Notes under the pieces: model-generated
What the model was told of the DNA's origin: nothing
The model's database searches: none
Seen by the model: only the letters and a program-made list of their open reading frames with translations
In this document: piece by piece, positions 26,148-36,381 of the stretch
Position numbering within the stretch: the first letter of the stretch is position 1
How the letters are laid out: the number at the start of each line of letters is the position of its first letter
NCBI RefSeq assembly: GCF_001971725.1
Contig: NZ_CP019388.1
Span: forward strand, 2,684,501-2,748,500
Direction of reading: 5' to 3'
Source: Winogradskyella sp. J14-2
GTDB lineage: Bacteria; Bacteroidota; Bacteroidia; Flavobacteriales; Flavobacteriaceae
Length of the DNA: 64,000 nucleotides
Position numbers and translations under genes: made by a program

Positions 26148-26522
26148 ATGCCAACAATTTCACAATTAGTACGAAAAGGAAGAGCCAAAATAACTAAGAA
26201 GAGTAAATCGGCTGCTTTAGATTCGTGTCCTCAAAGACGTGGTGTATGTACTCGTGTTTATACTACGACACCAAAGAAGCCTAACTCAGCAATGCGTAAG
26301 GTAGCAAGGGTTCGTTTAACAAACGGAAACGAGGTTAATGCATACATTGGTGGTGAAGGTCACAATTTACAGGAGCACTCGATAGTATTAGTTAGAGGTG
26401 GAAGGGTAAAAGATTTACCAGGTGTTAGATATCACATCGTTCGTGGTGCATTAGATACAGCAGGTGTTGCTGGTCGTACCCAACGTAGATCTAAGTATGG
26501 TGCAAAACGCCCTAAAAAGTAA
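26148..26522 (+). CDS. rpsL: 30S ribosomal protein S12
   Basis: At 124 residues it has the same length as the E. coli protein. The decoding-centre loops are visible: [18 protein letters not shown] with K43-equivalent (streptomycin-sensitive wild-type lysine in PKKPNS), and [18 protein letters not shown] with the second conserved lysine. No resistance-type substitutions are seen at these two lysines. First gene of the cluster, 44 nt after the promoter. Confidence 0.99.
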   Translation: MPTISQLVRKGRAKITKKSKSAALDSCPQRRGVCTRVYTTTPKKPNSAMRKVARVRLTNGNEVNAYIGGEGHNLQEHSIVLVRGGRVKDLPGVRYHIVRGALDTAGVAGRTQRRSKYGAKRPKK

Positions 26523-26544
26523 TTTAAAACTTTAAGAAGAAGAC

Positions 26545-27021
26545 ATGAGAAAAAGAGCAGCAAAGAAAAGACCGCTTTTACCAGATCCAAGATTTAATGA
26601 TCAGTTAGTGACGCGTTTCGTTAACATGATGATGTGGGATGGTAAAAAGTCTGTAGCTTTTAAAGTATTCTACGATGCAATTGATATTGTTGAAGAGAAA
26701 AAAAATGATGACGAAAAAACAGCTTTAGAAATTTGGAAAGACGCTTTATCTAACGTTATGCCACACGTAGAAGTACGTAGTCGTCGCGTTGGTGGTGCTA
26801 CATTCCAAATTCCAATGCAAATTCGTCCAGATCGTAAAGTTTCTACAGCGATGAAGTGGTTAATTGGCTACGCACGCAAAAGAAATGAAAAATCTATGGC
26901 ACAGCGTTTAGCAGCAGAAGTTTTAGCAGCTGCTAAAGAAGAAGGTGCAGCCGTTAAGAAGAGAGTTGATACTCACAAAATGGCGGAAGCAAATAAAGCA
27001 TTCTCACACTTTAGATTTTAA
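26545..27021 (+). CDS. rpsG: 30S ribosomal protein S7
   Basis: At 158 residues it has the usual length. It binds the 3' major domain of 16S rRNA and shapes the mRNA exit site. The S7 signature is present near the N-terminus ([18 protein letters not shown]) and the motif [15 protein letters not shown], with the C-terminal helix [14 protein letters not shown]. It lies 22 bp after rpsL and 5 bp before fusA; S7 is the classical autoregulator of the str operon in other bacteria. Confidence 0.99.
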   Translation: MRKRAAKKRPLLPDPRFNDQLVTRFVNMMMWDGKKSVAFKVFYDAIDIVEEKKNDDEKTALEIWKDALSNVMPHVEVRSRRVGGATFQIPMQIRPDRKVSTAMKWLIGYARKRNEKSMAQRLAAEVLAAAKEEGAAVKKRVDTHKMAEANKAFSHFRF

Positions 27022-27026
27022 TTAGA

Positions 27027-29156
27027 ATGGCACAAAGAGATTTAAAATACACAAGAAATATAGGTATTGCAGCACATATTGATGCTGGAAAAACAACAAC
27101 AACAGAACGTATTCTTTACTACACAGGTGTCTCTCACAAAATTGGTGAGGTACATGATGGTGCGGCGACTATGGACTGGATGGAGCAAGAGCAAGAAAGA
27201 GGTATTACAATTACTTCAGCAGCGACTACTTGTACATGGAAATTTCCAATGGAAAACGCACAGCCTTTACCAGAAACTAAAGACTACCACTTTAATATCA
27301 TTGATACTCCTGGTCACGTAGATTTTACTGTTGAGGTAAACCGCTCATTACGCGTACTAGATGGTTTGGTGTTTCTATTTAGTGCTGTTGATGGTGTTGA
27401 GCCACAATCTGAAACTAACTGGAGATTAGCTGACAATTACAAAGTACCACGTATTGGTTTCGTTAATAAAATGGACCGTCAAGGATCTAACTTTATGGCA
27501 GTTTGTCAACAGGTTAAAGATATGTTGGGTTCAAATGCGGTGCCAATTGTAATGAACATTGGTGACGAAGTTGATTTTAAAGGGATAGTAGACTTAGTGA
27601 AAAACCGTGCTATCGTATGGCACGATGAAACACAAGGGGCAACTTTTGACGTTATCGACATTCCTGAAGAATTAAAAGCAGAAGCTGCTGAATTAAGAGG
27701 TAAACTCATTGAAGAGGTTGCTGCTTATGATGAGAATCTGTTAGAAAAATATATGGAAGATGAAGATTCTATTACAGAAGAAGAGGTGCATGCTGCATTA
27801 AGAGCTGCTGTAATGGATATGTCTATTATTCCTATGATTTGTGGTTCTGCATTCAAAAATAAAGGTGTACAGTTCTTGTTAGACGCTGTGTGTCGTTATT
27901 TACCGTCACCAGTTGATAAGGACGCAATCATCGGTACTGATCCAGATTCTGATAAAGAGATAGCTCGTAAGCCAGATGTAAAAGAACCATTTTCTGCATT
28001 AGCCTTTAAGATTGCAACAGATCCTTTCGTTGGTCGTTTGGCATTCTTTAGAGCTTATTCAGGACGCTTAGATGCCGGATCTTATGTTTTAAATAACAGA
28101 TCAGGTAAGAAAGAGCGTATTTCTCGTATTTACCAAATGCACTCTAATAAGCAAAATGCTATTGAGTATATTGAAGCTGGTGATATTGGTGCTGCTGTTG
28201 GGTTTAAAGACATTAAGACAGGTGATACACTTTCGGATGAAAAATCTCCAATTGTATTAGAGTCTATGGACTTCCCAGATCCAGTAATCGGTATTGCAGT
28301 GGAGCCTAAAACTAAGGCAGACGTAGATAAGTTAGGTATGGCTTTAGCTAAATTAGCAGAAGAGGATCCAACATTTACAGTTAGAACAGACGAAGCTTCA
28401 GGACAGACTATTATTTCTGGTATGGGTGAGCTTCACTTAGATATTATTGTAGACCGTCTTAAGCGTGAGTTTAAGGTAGAGGTTAATCAAGGTCAACCTC
28501 AGGTAGAGTACAAAGAAGCTATTACAAGACGTGCAGAGCACAGAGAAGTTTACAAAAAGCAATCTGGTGGACGTGGTAAATTTGCTGATATAGTCTTTAC
28601 GCTTGAGCCAGCTGAAGAAGGTAAGCAAGGACTTGAATTTGTTTCTGAAATAAAGGGTGGTAACGTTCCTAAAGAATTTATCCCTTCTGTAGAGAAAGGA
28701 TTTAAGATGGCAATGGTTAATGGCCCATTGGCAGGCTACGAAGTTGACGCTATGAAGGTTACTTTAACTGATGGTTCGTATCACGATGTGGATTCTGATC
28801 AATTATCATTTGAGTTGGCTGCAAAACTTGGCTTTAAAGCTGCTGCAAAAGCGGCAAAAGCTGTAATTATGGAGCCGATCATGAAACTTGAGGTGTTGAC
28901 TCCAGAAGAATATATGGGTGATATCGTAGGTGACTTAAACCGTCGTCGTGGTCAAGTTAATAACATGAGTGACAGAGCAGGCTCTAAAGTAATTAAAGCT
29001 GAAGTACCATTATCTGAAATGTTCGGTTATGTAACATCATTAAGAACGTTGTCTTCAGGTAGAGCAACATCGACTATGGAATTCTCTCACTACGCGGAGA
29101 CACCATCAAACATATCAGAAGAAGTAATCAAAGCAGCTAAAGGCGTAGAAGCTTAA
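27027..29156 (+). CDS. fusA: Translation elongation factor G
   Basis: At 709 residues this is full-length EF-G. GTPase motifs are [19 protein letters not shown] (P-loop), [11 protein letters not shown] (switch I), DTPGHVDFT (G3), NKMDRQGSN (G4) and GSAFKN (G5). The domain IV tip sequence and the EF-G C-terminal domain ([21 protein letters not shown]) are intact. It drives mRNA-tRNA translocation. tuf does not follow, as is usual in Bacteroidota; rpsJ comes 12 bp later. Confidence 0.99.
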   Translation: MAQRDLKYTRNIGIAAHIDAGKTTTTERILYYTGVSHKIGEVHDGAATMDWMEQEQERGITITSAATTCTWKFPMENAQPLPETKDYHFNIIDTPGHVDFTVEVNRSLRVLDGLVFLFSAVDGVEPQSETNWRLADNYKVPRIGFVNKMDRQGSNFMAVCQQVKDMLGSNAVPIVMNIGDEVDFKGIVDLVKNRAIVWHDETQGATFDVIDIPEELKAEAAELRGKLIEEVAAYDENLLEKYMEDEDSITEEEVHAALRAAVMDMSIIPMICGSAFKNKGVQFLLDAVCRYLPSPVDKDAIIGTDPDSDKEIARKPDVKEPFSALAFKIATDPFVGRLAFFRAYSGRLDAGSYVLNNRSGKKERISRIYQMHSNKQNAIEYIEAGDIGAAVGFKDIKTGDTLSDEKSPIVLESMDFPDPVIGIAVEPKTKADVDKLGMALAKLAEEDPTFTVRTDEASGQTIISGMGELHLDIIVDRLKREFKVEVNQGQPQVEYKEAITRRAEHREVYKKQSGGRGKFADIVFTLEPAEEGKQGLEFVSEIKGGNVPKEFIPSVEKGFKMAMVNGPLAGYEVDAMKVTLTDGSYHDVDSDQLSFELAAKLGFKAAAKAAKAVIMEPIMKLEVLTPEEYMGDIVGDLNRRRGQVNNMSDRAGSKVIKAEVPLSEMFGYVTSLRTLSSGRATSTMEFSHYAETPSNISEEVIKAAKGVEA

Positions 29157-29168
29157 AACTAAAAGAAA

Positions 29169-29474
29169 ATGAGTCAGAAAATTAGAATAAAATTAAAGTC
29201 TTACGATCATAATTTAGTTGATAAGTCTGCTGATAAGATTGTAAAAACTGTAAAGAGCACAGGTGCTGTAGTAACTGGTCCAATTCCTTTACCAACACAC
29301 AAGAAAATTTTCACTGTGTTACGTTCACCACACGTTAATAAGAAGTCAAGAGAGCAGTTTCAGTTAAGCTCTTACAAGAGATTATTAGATATCTACTCTT
29401 CATCTTCTAAAACAATTGATGCTTTAATGAAGCTGGAATTGCCAAGTGGAGTAGAAGTAGAGATTAAGGTGTAA
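29169..29474 (+). CDS. rpsJ: 30S ribosomal protein S10
   Basis: The 101-residue protein has the S10 signature [24 protein letters not shown] in shortened form around residues 40-60. It binds 16S rRNA in the 30S head and elsewhere also acts with NusB in antitermination. In this window it is followed by an unusual 143-bp gap with a strong hairpin before rplC, so it may be the last gene of a shorter transcript. Confidence 0.99.
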   Translation: MSQKIRIKLKSYDHNLVDKSADKIVKTVKSTGAVVTGPIPLPTHKKIFTVLRSPHVNKKSREQFQLSSYKRLLDIYSSSSKTIDALMKLELPSGVEVEIKV

Positions 29475-29480
29475 TTGATA

Positions 29481-29501
29481 TTTCTGCGAAAGCAGAAATC
29501 T
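29481..29501. repeat. Copy 1 of a 21-bp hairpin repeat
   Basis: TTTCTGC and GCAGAAA form a 7-bp stem with GAAA loop, followed by TCT. Positions 43839-43859 carry the same 21 bases with one change in the loop (CAAA). Confidence 0.85.
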
Positions 29502-29550
29502 AAAAATGTCCCACCGATGCGGTCGCGGGAAAAACGGAAAAAAATACAAT

Positions 29551-29580
29551 TCAAGGCTGAAACGTATTTTTCAGCCTTGA
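29551..29580 (+). terminator. 12-bp hairpin between rpsJ and rplC (attenuator or terminator)
   Basis: TCAAGGCTGAAA (29551-29562) pairs perfectly with TTTCAGCCTTGA (29569-29580); the loop is CGTATT. The following sequence GTTTTAAATA is only weakly T-rich, so termination may be partial. It precedes rplC by 37 bp. A further structured segment, with TCCC/GGGA and CCG/CGG pairings, lies at about 29509-29530. Confidence 0.7.
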
Positions 29581-29617
29581 GTTTTAAATAAAGAATAATA
29601 ATTAATAAATAATAAAT

Positions 29618-30235
29618 ATGTCTGGGTTAATTGGAAAAAAAATCGGTATGACCAGCATTTTCGATGAAAATGGAAAGAACATTCCATGTACAGTAATCGA
29701 AGCAGGTCCATGTATCGTTACCCAAGTCAGAACTGAGGAAGTGGATGGTTATAACTCCCTTCAATTAGGTTTCGATGACGCGACAGAAAAAAGCGCTACT
29801 AAAGCTGCTCAAGGGCATGCTAAAAAAGCGGGTACTTCTGTAAAACGCAAAGTCGTAGAATTTAAAGGTTTTGACAAGGAGTACAAATTAGGTGATGCTG
29901 TCACTGTAGATCAATTTATTGAAGGAGAATTCGTGGATATTTCAGGAACTTCTAAAGGTAAAGGTTTTCAAGGTGTTGTAAAGCGTCATGGTTTTGGCGG
30001 TGTTGGTCAAGCAACTCATGGTCAGCACAACCGTTTAAGAGCTCCAGGTTCTATAGGTGCTGCTTCATATCCTGCGAGAGTATTCAAAGGAATGAGAATG
30101 GCCGGAAGAATGGGTGGAGAAACAGTTAAAGTAGAAAATTTAAGAGTTTACAAAGTTGTTCCTGAAAAGAACTTACTTGTTGTGAAAGGTTGTGTACCTG
30201 GTCACAAAAACTCTTATGTAATCATTGAGAAGTAA
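29618..30235 (+). CDS. rplC: 50S ribosomal protein L3
   Basis: The 205-residue protein shows the L3 start [17 protein letters not shown] and the conserved loop [19 protein letters not shown], ending in the glycine-rich arm that reaches towards the peptidyl transferase centre. L3 is an early 23S-binding assembly protein. It overlaps rplD by one base (TAATG), so translation of the two is coupled. Confidence 0.99.
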   Translation: MSGLIGKKIGMTSIFDENGKNIPCTVIEAGPCIVTQVRTEEVDGYNSLQLGFDDATEKSATKAAQGHAKKAGTSVKRKVVEFKGFDKEYKLGDAVTVDQFIEGEFVDISGTSKGKGFQGVVKRHGFGGVGQATHGQHNRLRAPGSIGAASYPARVFKGMRMAGRMGGETVKVENLRVYKVVPEKNLLVVKGCVPGHKNSYVIIEK

Positions 30236-30864
30236 TGAAGGTAGCAGTTTTAGATATAAACGGAAAAGATACGGGTAGAAAAGCTGAGCTTTCTAAGGAC
30301 GTATTTGCTATAGAGCCTAATAATCACGCTGTCTATTTAGATGTTAAACAATATTTAGCAAACCAAAGACAGGGAACACACAAGGCTAAAGAAAGAGCAG
30401 AGATTGCTGGTAGTACACGTAAGATTAAAAAGCAAAAAGGAACTGGTACAGCCCGTGCTGGTTCTATTAAGTCTGGTGTATTTAAAGGTGGTGGTCGTAT
30501 GTTTGGTCCTAGACCAAGAAACTATGGGTTTAAATTAAATAAAAACCTTAAAAGATTAGCACGTAAATCAGCTTTGAGTATTAAGGCAAACGATAAAGCA
30601 ATCGTAGTGTTAGAAGACTTTAATTTTGATGCTCCAAAGACTAAAAGTTTTGTGAATGTCTTAAAGGCATTAGAGATAGATAATAAAAAGTCTTTGTTTG
30701 TGTTGGGTGACTCAAATAATAATGTATATTTGTCGTCGCGCAATTTGAAAGGCTCTGAAGTTGTAACAAGCTCAGAATTAAGCACTTACAAGATAATGAA
30801 TGCTAATAAAGTAGTTCTTTTAGAGGGTGCATTAGAAGGAATTGAATCGAATTTAATTAAATAA
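30235..30864 (+). CDS. rplD: 50S ribosomal protein L4
   Basis: At 209 residues L4 has the long internal loop lining the exit tunnel ([20 protein letters not shown] and [17 protein letters not shown]). In E. coli L4 represses the S10 operon; here the hairpin before rplC could be a target, but this is speculation. It starts on the last base of the rplC stop codon. Confidence 0.99.
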   Translation: MKVAVLDINGKDTGRKAELSKDVFAIEPNNHAVYLDVKQYLANQRQGTHKAKERAEIAGSTRKIKKQKGTGTARAGSIKSGVFKGGGRMFGPRPRNYGFKLNKNLKRLARKSALSIKANDKAIVVLEDFNFDAPKTKSFVNVLKALEIDNKKSLFVLGDSNNNVYLSSRNLKGSEVVTSSELSTYKIMNANKVVLLEGALEGIESNLIK

Positions 30865-30871
30865 AACACAG

Positions 30872-31162
30872 ATGAGTATCTTAATTAAACCTATCATCAC
30901 AGAAAAAGCAACTACTCAGAGTGAGTTGTTAAATGCCTATGCATTTGAAGTGAACACAAAGGCGAACAAGGTAGAAATCAAAAAAGCAGTAGAGACTGCT
31001 TATGGTGTTTCTGTTGAAAAAGTTCGAACGATAAATGTCCGTCCAGATAGAAGAACGCGTTATACAAAAACGGGTATTCAGCATGGTAAAACAAATGCTA
31101 TTAAAAAAGCAATTGTACAACTGGCGGAAGGTGAAACAATAGATTTATACGCTAACATGTAA
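30872..31162 (+). CDS. rplW: 50S ribosomal protein L23
   Basis: The 96-residue protein has the L23 start ILIKPIITEKATTQSE and the extended basic loop RPDRRTRYTKTGIQHGKTNAIKKA. L23 sits at the tunnel exit and docks trigger factor, SRP and SecYEG. The gene lies 7 bp after rplD. Confidence 0.98.
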   Translation: MSILIKPIITEKATTQSELLNAYAFEVNTKANKVEIKKAVETAYGVSVEKVRTINVRPDRRTRYTKTGIQHGKTNAIKKAIVQLAEGETIDLYANM

Positions 31163-31172
31163 TTAGACAAAA

Positions 31173-32000
31173 ATGTCAGTTAGAAAATTAAAACCGATCA
31201 CATCAGCTCAGCGTTTTAGAGTAGTAAATGGATTTGACGCCATCACTACTGATAAGCCGGAGAAAAGTTTACTTGCTCCGAAAAAAAGATCTGGTGGTAG
31301 AAACAGTCAAGGAAAAATGACCATGCGCCACATGGGTGGAGGTCATAAGAAGAAGTATCGTATTATTGATTTTAAACGTAACAAAACTGGTATTCCAGCA
31401 GAAGTTAAGTCAATTGAATATGATCCAAACAGAACAGCATTTATTGCGTTGCTAAACTATCAAGATGGTGAAAAAAGATACATCATTGCTCAAAACGGTT
31501 TGCAGGTAGGCCAAAATGTTGTTTCAGGTAAAAGTGGGATTGCGCCGGAAATTGGGAATGCAATGCCATTAAGTGAAATACCTTTTGGAACTATTATTTC
31601 TTGTATAGAGTTGCGTCCTGGTCAAGGTGCTGTTATGGCGCGTAGTGCTGGAGCTTTTGCTCAACTAATGGCAAGAGATGGTAAGTTCGCAACTATAAAA
31701 TTGCCTTCTGGTGAAACTAGGATGGTGTTAGCTACTTGCATGGCTACTATAGGTGTCGTTTCAAATTCAGATCATCAGTTATTAGTATCAGGTAAAGCAG
31801 GTAGAAGCAGATGGTTAGGAAGACGTCCAAGAGTAAGACCAGTAGTAATGAATCCAGTAGATCACCCAATGGGTGGTGGTGAGGGTAAATCCTCTGGTGG
31901 TCACCCAAGATCTAAGAATGGTATTCCTGCTAAAGGTTATAGAACACGTTCTAAGACGAAAGCGAGTAATAAGTATATTGTAGAACGTAGAAAGAAATAA
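31173..32000 (+). CDS. rplB: 50S ribosomal protein L2
   Basis: At 275 residues it has normal length. The RNA-binding fold includes [24 protein letters not shown]-type N-terminal sequence and the conserved C-terminal [18 protein letters not shown] loop with the histidine near the peptidyl transferase centre. L2 is essential for subunit joining. The gene follows rplW by 10 bp. Confidence 0.99.
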   Translation: MSVRKLKPITSAQRFRVVNGFDAITTDKPEKSLLAPKKRSGGRNSQGKMTMRHMGGGHKKKYRIIDFKRNKTGIPAEVKSIEYDPNRTAFIALLNYQDGEKRYIIAQNGLQVGQNVVSGKSGIAPEIGNAMPLSEIPFGTIISCIELRPGQGAVMARSAGAFAQLMARDGKFATIKLPSGETRMVLATCMATIGVVSNSDHQLLVSGKAGRSRWLGRRPRVRPVVMNPVDHPMGGGEGKSSGGHPRSKNGIPAKGYRTRSKTKASNKYIVERRKK

Positions 32001-32010
32001 TTAAGATAGT

Positions 32011-32289
32011 ATGGCACGTTCATTAAAAAAAGGACCTTATATTCATTATAAGTTAGAAAAGAAAGTTGCAGAGAATGTAGCTTCAAACAAGAAGACGGTT
32101 ATCAAGACTTGGTCAAGAGCGTCTATGATTTCTCCAGATTTCGTAGGTCAGACTATAGCTGTACACAATGGTCGTCAATTTGTTCCAGTATATGTAACTG
32201 AGAATATGGTAGGTCATAAATTAGGAGAATTTTCACCAACACGATCATTTAGAGGTCATGCAGGTGCTAAGAATAAAGGTAAAAAATAA
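32011..32289 (+). CDS. rpsS: 30S ribosomal protein S19
   Basis: The 92-residue protein starts [19 protein letters not shown] and carries the S19 signature [18 protein letters not shown]. It forms a complex with S13 in the 30S head and contacts bridge B1a. It is 10 bp after rplB and 5 bp before rplV. Confidence 0.99.
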   Translation: MARSLKKGPYIHYKLEKKVAENVASNKKTVIKTWSRASMISPDFVGQTIAVHNGRQFVPVYVTENMVGHKLGEFSPTRSFRGHAGAKNKGKK

Positions 32290-32294
32290 GAATC

Positions 32295-32702
32295 ATGGGA
32301 AGTCGTAAAAAACAAATGGCGGAAGCTATTAAGGCTGAGAAAAGGCAAGTTGCTTTTGCTAAGCTAAATAACTGTCCTACATCTCCAAGAAAGATGCGTT
32401 TAGTTGCAGATTTAGTTAGAGGTGAAAAGGCTGAGAAAGCTCTTCAGATTCTTAGATTTAGCCCTAAGGAAGCCTCTCGTCGTTTAGAAAAATTGGTAAT
32501 GTCTGCAATTGCAAACTGGCAAGCTAAAAACGAAGATGCTGATGTTGAGGCAGCTAATCTATTTATCAAAGAGATTAGGGTAGATGGTGGTACAATGCTA
32601 AAGCGTTTACGTCCTGCTCCTCAAGGTAGAGCACATAGAATTAGAAAAAGATCTAACCACGTGACTGTAGTGGTAGATTCATTAAATAAAACACAAAGCT
32701 AA
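32295..32702 (+). CDS. rplV: 50S ribosomal protein L22 with N-terminal extension
   Basis: The 135-residue protein is longer than E. coli L22 (110), mainly because of about 20 basic residues before the core ([20 protein letters not shown]). The core has [19 protein letters not shown] and the beta-hairpin [20 protein letters not shown], which lines the exit tunnel and is a macrolide-related site. An N-terminal extension is usual in Bacteroidota as I recall. Confidence 0.98.
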   Translation: MGSRKKQMAEAIKAEKRQVAFAKLNNCPTSPRKMRLVADLVRGEKAEKALQILRFSPKEASRRLEKLVMSAIANWQAKNEDADVEAANLFIKEIRVDGGTMLKRLRPAPQGRAHRIRKRSNHVTVVVDSLNKTQS

Positions 32703-32711
32703 GATAGAGAT

Positions 32712-33425
32712 ATGGGACAGAAGACAAATCCAATCGGAAATCGCTTAGGAATTATCAGAGGATGGGAATCTAACTGGTATGGCGGAAATGATTATGGAGA
32801 CAAACTTGCAGAGGATGATAAAATCCGTAAGTATATCCATGCTCGTTTATCTAAAGCTAGTGTAAGTAGAGTAATTATTGAGCGTACACTTAAACTTGTA
32901 ACCGTTACTATCACTACCGCTAGACCTGGTATCATTATCGGTAAAGGTGGTCAAGAGGTAGACAAGCTAAAAGAAGAGCTTAAAAAAATTACTGGTAAAG
33001 AGGTTCAATTGAACATCTTTGAAATTAAAAGACCTGAACTAGATGCACATTTAGTAGCAGCAAGTATTGCTCGTCAGATAGAAAGTCGTATTTCTTACAG
33101 AAGAGCAATAAAAATGGCTATCGCTGCAGCAATGCGTATGAATGCTGAAGGAATCAAAGTTCAAATTAGTGGTCGTTTAAACGGTGCGGAAATGGCACGT
33201 TCTGAACACTACAAAGAAGGACGTATTCCGTTATCTACATTTAGAGCAGATATAGATTATGCTCTAGTTGAAGCACATACTACATACGGTAGATTAGGTG
33301 TGAAGGTGTGGATTATGAAAGGCGAAGTTTATGGAAAAAGAGAGCTTTCTCCATTAGTAGGTCTTTCTAAGCAAAAAGGAAAAGGTGGACGTGGAGGAAA
33401 CAAAAACCAACGTCGCAGAAAGTAA
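32712..33425 (+). CDS. rpsC: 30S ribosomal protein S3
   Basis: At 237 residues it contains the KH domain with [20 protein letters not shown] and the C-terminal S3 domain with [12 protein letters not shown] and [16 protein letters not shown]3 forms part of the mRNA entry helicase. The basic C-terminus ([14 protein letters not shown]) is lineage-specific. The gene is 9 bp after rplV. Confidence 0.99.
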   Translation: MGQKTNPIGNRLGIIRGWESNWYGGNDYGDKLAEDDKIRKYIHARLSKASVSRVIIERTLKLVTVTITTARPGIIIGKGGQEVDKLKEELKKITGKEVQLNIFEIKRPELDAHLVAASIARQIESRISYRRAIKMAIAAAMRMNAEGIKVQISGRLNGAEMARSEHYKEGRIPLSTFRADIDYALVEAHTTYGRLGVKVWIMKGEVYGKRELSPLVGLSKQKGKGGRGGNKNQRRRK

Positions 33426-33445
33426 TTTTTTAAAGAAAAGACAAA

Positions 33446-33865
33446 ATGTTACAGCCTAAAAGAACAAAATTTCGTAAGCAGCAAAAAGGTCGTATGAAAG
33501 GTAATGCCGGAAGAGGTCATTTATTATCAAATGGTACTTTTGGTATAAAATCTTTAGACTCGTCATTTATAACTGCGCGCCAAATAGAAGCAGCTCGTAT
33601 TGCCGCTACGCGTTACATGAAAAGAGAAGGGTCGTTATGGATTAAAATATTTCCAGACAAGCCTATTACTAAAAAGCCTCTTGAAGTACGTATGGGTAAA
33701 GGAAAAGGTGCTGTGGAATATTGGGCAGCTGTCGTAAAACCAGGACGCGTATTATTCGAAATAAGTGGAGTGCCGTTAGAAACTGCTCAAGAAGCATTAC
33801 GTTTAGCAGCGCAAAAACTTCCTGTAAAAACTAAGTTTATCATTGCTAGAGATTACGAAGCATAA
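33446..33865 (+). CDS. rplP: 50S ribosomal protein L16
   Basis: The 139-residue protein starts [19 protein letters not shown] and contains the L16 signature [22 protein letters not shown]16 lies near the A-site tRNA elbow. The conserved KGKG segment and the RVLFEISGV strand are intact. The gene follows rpsC by 20 bp. Confidence 0.99.
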   Translation: MLQPKRTKFRKQQKGRMKGNAGRGHLLSNGTFGIKSLDSSFITARQIEAARIAATRYMKREGSLWIKIFPDKPITKKPLEVRMGKGKGAVEYWAAVVKPGRVLFEISGVPLETAQEALRLAAQKLPVKTKFIIARDYEA

Positions 33866-33877
33866 TAAATAAGAATT

Positions 33878-34069
33878 ATGAAGCAATCAGAAATTAAACA
33901 GCTTTCAACAGCTGAGTTACAAGAAAAACTTAGTGAGACTAAAAAGAGTTATTCAGACCTAAAAATGGCTCACGCAATATCTCCTTTAGACAACCCAATA
34001 CAGTTACGTACTGTAAGAAGAACTGTAGCTAGATTAGCGACAGAATTAACTAAAAGAGACGGACAATAA
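33878..34069 (+). CDS. rpmC: 50S ribosomal protein L29
   Basis: The 63-residue two-helix protein starts MKQSEIKQLSTAELQEKL and has the L29 core NPIQLRTVRRTVARLATEL. L29 binds near the tunnel exit beside L23. Length equals that of E. coli. It is 12 bp after rplP. Confidence 0.98.
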   Translation: MKQSEIKQLSTAELQEKLSETKKSYSDLKMAHAISPLDNPIQLRTVRRTVARLATELTKRDGQ

Positions 34070-34086
34070 TTGTATTCTGCTGAAAG

Positions 34087-34344
34087 ATGGAAAAAAGAAA
34101 TTTAAGAAAAGAACGTATAGGAGTAGTTACCAGTAACAAAATGGAGAAATCTATTGTTGTTTCAGAAGTAAAAAAGGTAAAACATCCTATGTATGGAAAG
34201 TTCGTGTTAAAAACAAAAAAATATGTTGCACACGATGAGAAAAACGACTGCAACGAAGGAGATACTGTAAAGATCATGGAAACAAGACCTATGAGTAAAT
34301 CTAAGTGTTGGAGATTAGTAGAAATAATTGAAAGAGCGAAGTAA
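34087..34344 (+). CDS. rpsQ: 30S ribosomal protein S17
   Basis: The 85-residue OB-fold protein starts [19 protein letters not shown] and shows [21 protein letters not shown] and [20 protein letters not shown]. It is a primary binder of the 16S 5' domain. The stop is 2 bp before rplN. Confidence 0.99.
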   Translation: MEKRNLRKERIGVVTSNKMEKSIVVSEVKKVKHPMYGKFVLKTKKYVAHDEKNDCNEGDTVKIMETRPMSKSKCWRLVEIIERAK

Positions 34345-34346
34345 TT

Positions 34347-34715
34347 ATGGTACAACAAGAATCAAGATTAAAAGTAGCAGATAACACAGGAGCTAAAGAA
34401 GTTTTAGTAATCCGTGTTTTAGGTGGTACAAAAAGAAGATATGCTTCTGTTGGAGATAAGGTAGTAGTTTCTGTAAAAGACGCTACTCCTAATGGAAGTG
34501 TAAAGAAAAAGGCAGTTTCTACTGCTGTTGTTGTACGTACAGCTAAAGAAGTAAGACGTCCTGATGGCTCTTACATAAGATTTGACGATAATGCATGCGT
34601 ATTATTAAACCCACAAGGTGAGATGAGAGGAACACGTGTATTTGGTCCAGTAGCAAGAGAACTTCGTGATAAACAATTCATGAAAATTGTATCATTGGCA
34701 CCAGAGGTGCTTTAA
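34347..34715 (+). CDS. rplN: 50S ribosomal protein L14
   Basis: The 122-residue protein begins [19 protein letters not shown] and has the L14 signature [19 protein letters not shown], ending in the [12 protein letters not shown] helix. L14 forms bridge B5/B8 and is the docking site of ribosome silencing factor RsfS, whose gene is also in this window at 53334. Confidence 0.99.
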   Translation: MVQQESRLKVADNTGAKEVLVIRVLGGTKRRYASVGDKVVVSVKDATPNGSVKKKAVSTAVVVRTAKEVRRPDGSYIRFDDNACVLLNPQGEMRGTRVFGPVARELRDKQFMKIVSLAPEVL

Positions 34716-34727
34716 TTGATAAATAAA

Positions 34728-35039
34728 ATGACAAAGCTTAAAATAAAATCAGGAGATACTGTAAAAGTAATTGCTGGTGATCATAAAGGATCAGAAGGTA
34801 AAGTACTTAAAGTATTTAAAGATAAAAACAAAGCCATTGTGGAAGGCGTAAATATGGTTAAGAAACATACTAAACCTAGCGCACAAAACCCACAAGGTGG
34901 TATTGTAGAGAAAGAAGCGTCTATCCATGTTTCTAACTTGTCTTTATTAACCAACAAGGGTGAAACTACAAGAGTAGGATATAGAATGGACGGTGACAAT
35001 AAAGTAAGATTTTCTAAAAAATCTAATGAAGTAATTTAA
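34728..35039 (+). CDS. rplX: 50S ribosomal protein L24
   Basis: From the ATG at 34728 the protein is 103 residues with the KOW motif [21 protein letters not shown]. An in-frame TTG at 34716 would add four residues; ATG matches the family start (MTKLKIK). L24 nucleates early 50S assembly. The gene ends 2 bp before rplE. Confidence 0.98.
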   Translation: MTKLKIKSGDTVKVIAGDHKGSEGKVLKVFKDKNKAIVEGVNMVKKHTKPSAQNPQGGIVEKEASIHVSNLSLLTNKGETTRVGYRMDGDNKVRFSKKSNEVI

Positions 35040-35041
35040 TT

Positions 35042-35593
35042 ATGGCTTACGTTGCAAGATTAAAAAAAGAGTATCAGGATAAGGTAATTCCTGCGCTTAC
35101 AGAAGAATTTGGATATAAAAATGTAATGCAAGTACCTAAACTTGAAAAGATTATTCTTTCTAGAGGTGTTGGTGCTGCTGTTGCAGATAAGAAATTAATT
35201 GATCATGCTGTTGATGAATTAACAAAGATATCTGGGCAAAAAGCCGTAGCTACAATTTCTAAGAAAGATGTAGCTTCTTTTAAGTTACGTAAAGGAATGC
35301 CAATAGGTGCCAAAGTAACCTTACGTGGTGAGCAAATGTATGAGTTTCTAGATAGATTAGTAACAACTGCACTGCCACGAGTAAGAGACTTTAACGGTAT
35401 CAAAGCCACAGGTTTTGATGGTCGTGGAAACTATAACCTAGGTATTACAGAGCAAATCATTTTCCCTGAAATAGATATTGATAAAATCAATAAAATCTCA
35501 GGAATGGATATTACATTTGTGACTTCTGCTGAAACAGACAAAGAAGCGAAGTCTTTATTAACAGAACTAGGATTACCATTTAAAAAGAATTAA
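35042..35593 (+). CDS. rplE: 50S ribosomal protein L5
   Basis: The 183-residue protein contains the L5 signature [20 protein letters not shown] and [21 protein letters not shown]5 binds 5S rRNA and forms bridge B1b with S13. In E. coli the S8 repressor site lies around the rplE start; no clear equivalent is apparent here. Confidence 0.99.
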   Translation: MAYVARLKKEYQDKVIPALTEEFGYKNVMQVPKLEKIILSRGVGAAVADKKLIDHAVDELTKISGQKAVATISKKDVASFKLRKGMPIGAKVTLRGEQMYEFLDRLVTTALPRVRDFNGIKATGFDGRGNYNLGITEQIIFPEIDIDKINKISGMDITFVTSAETDKEAKSLLTELGLPFKKN

Positions 35594-35595
35594 GT

Positions 35596-35865
35596 ATGGC
35601 TAAAGAATCAATGAAAGCTCGTGAGGTGAAGCGTGCAAAGACAGTAGCTAAATATGCTGAGAAAAGAAAAGCTTTAAAAGAAGCTGGCGATTACGAAGCA
35701 TTACAAAAGCTACCAAAAAATGCATCACCAATACGTATGCATAACCGTTGTAAACTTACAGGAAGACCAAAAGGTTATATGAGACAGTTTGGTATCTCTC
35801 GTGTAATGTTTAGAGAAATGGCTAACAAAGGGTTAATTCCTGGTGTGAAAAAAGCAAGTTGGTAA
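35596..35865 (+). CDS. rpsN: 30S ribosomal protein S14, zinc-independent form
   Basis: This is the 89-residue long form. It has [22 protein letters not shown] and [15 protein letters not shown] but only one cysteine, so the CxxC..CxxC zinc ribbon of the short form is absent. It starts 2 bp after rplE. A 105-bp structured gap separates it from rpsH. Confidence 0.98.
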   Translation: MAKESMKAREVKRAKTVAKYAEKRKALKEAGDYEALQKLPKNASPIRMHNRCKLTGRPKGYMRQFGISRVMFREMANKGLIPGVKKASW

Positions 35866-35870
35866 CATTG

Positions 35871-35950
35871 AGGAAGCGAATTAGCTTCTGTACAATTATC
35901 AATATAAACTATTGTATAATCGGAATCTAGGTTCGAAAAGTTCGAAAACC
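35871..35950 (+). promoter_or_regulatory. Structured gap between rpsN and rpsH
   Basis: Three possible hairpins are visible: GAAGC/GCTTC (35873-35888), TACAAT/ATTGTA (35891-35916) and GGTT/AACC (35930-35950), the last enclosing two TTCGAA words. No TAnnTTTG promoter was found. It may be an RNA-level control site or a decayed repeat; the second is supported by TTCGAAA words shared with the 89-bp repeats at 40.3-40.9 kb. Confidence 0.35.
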
Positions 35951-35970
35951 ATTTTCCTAAATTTTAAACT

Positions 35971-36369
35971 ATGTACACAGATCCAATAGCGGATTATTTA
36001 ACGCGAGTTAGAAATGCTGTGAAAGCTAACCACAGAGTGGTAGAGATTCCTGCATCTAACTTAAAAAAGGAGATAACTAAAATATTATTCGATCAAGGAT
36101 ATATTTTAAGTTACAAGTTTGACGACTCTACGGTGCAAGGTACAATTAAGATTGCCTTAAAGTACAACAAAGAGACAAAAGAGTCAGTCATCAAAAAAAT
36201 TCAAAGAATCAGTAAACCAGGTTTACGTAAATATGCTGGTGCTAACGAAATGCCAAGAATCTTAAATGGTTTGGGTATTGCAATTGTTTCGACCTCTCAT
36301 GGAGTAATGACAGGTAAACAAGCGCAAAGAGAAAACGTTGGTGGCGAAGTATTATGTTACGTTTACTAA
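35971..36369 (+). CDS. rpsH: 30S ribosomal protein S8
   Basis: The 132-residue protein starts YTDPIADYLTRVRNAVKANH and ends with the S8 signature GIAIVSTSHGVMTGKQAQ followed by GGEVLCYVY. S8 binds the central 16S domain and in E. coli represses the spc operon. Confidence 0.99.
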   Translation: MYTDPIADYLTRVRNAVKANHRVVEIPASNLKKEITKILFDQGYILSYKFDDSTVQGTIKIALKYNKETKESVIKKIQRISKPGLRKYAGANEMPRILNGLGIAIVSTSHGVMTGKQAQRENVGGEVLCYVY

Positions 36370-36381
36370 AAACAGGAAATT

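Noticed and set aside
27067-27321. An 84-codon frame inside fusA and many similar frames on both strands within genes
   Set aside because: They lie within well-conserved genes in other frames and have no recognisable domains.
29157-29168. A missing tuf gene between fusA and rpsJ as evidence of a deletion
   Set aside because: Absence of tuf at this spot is normal for Bacteroidota.
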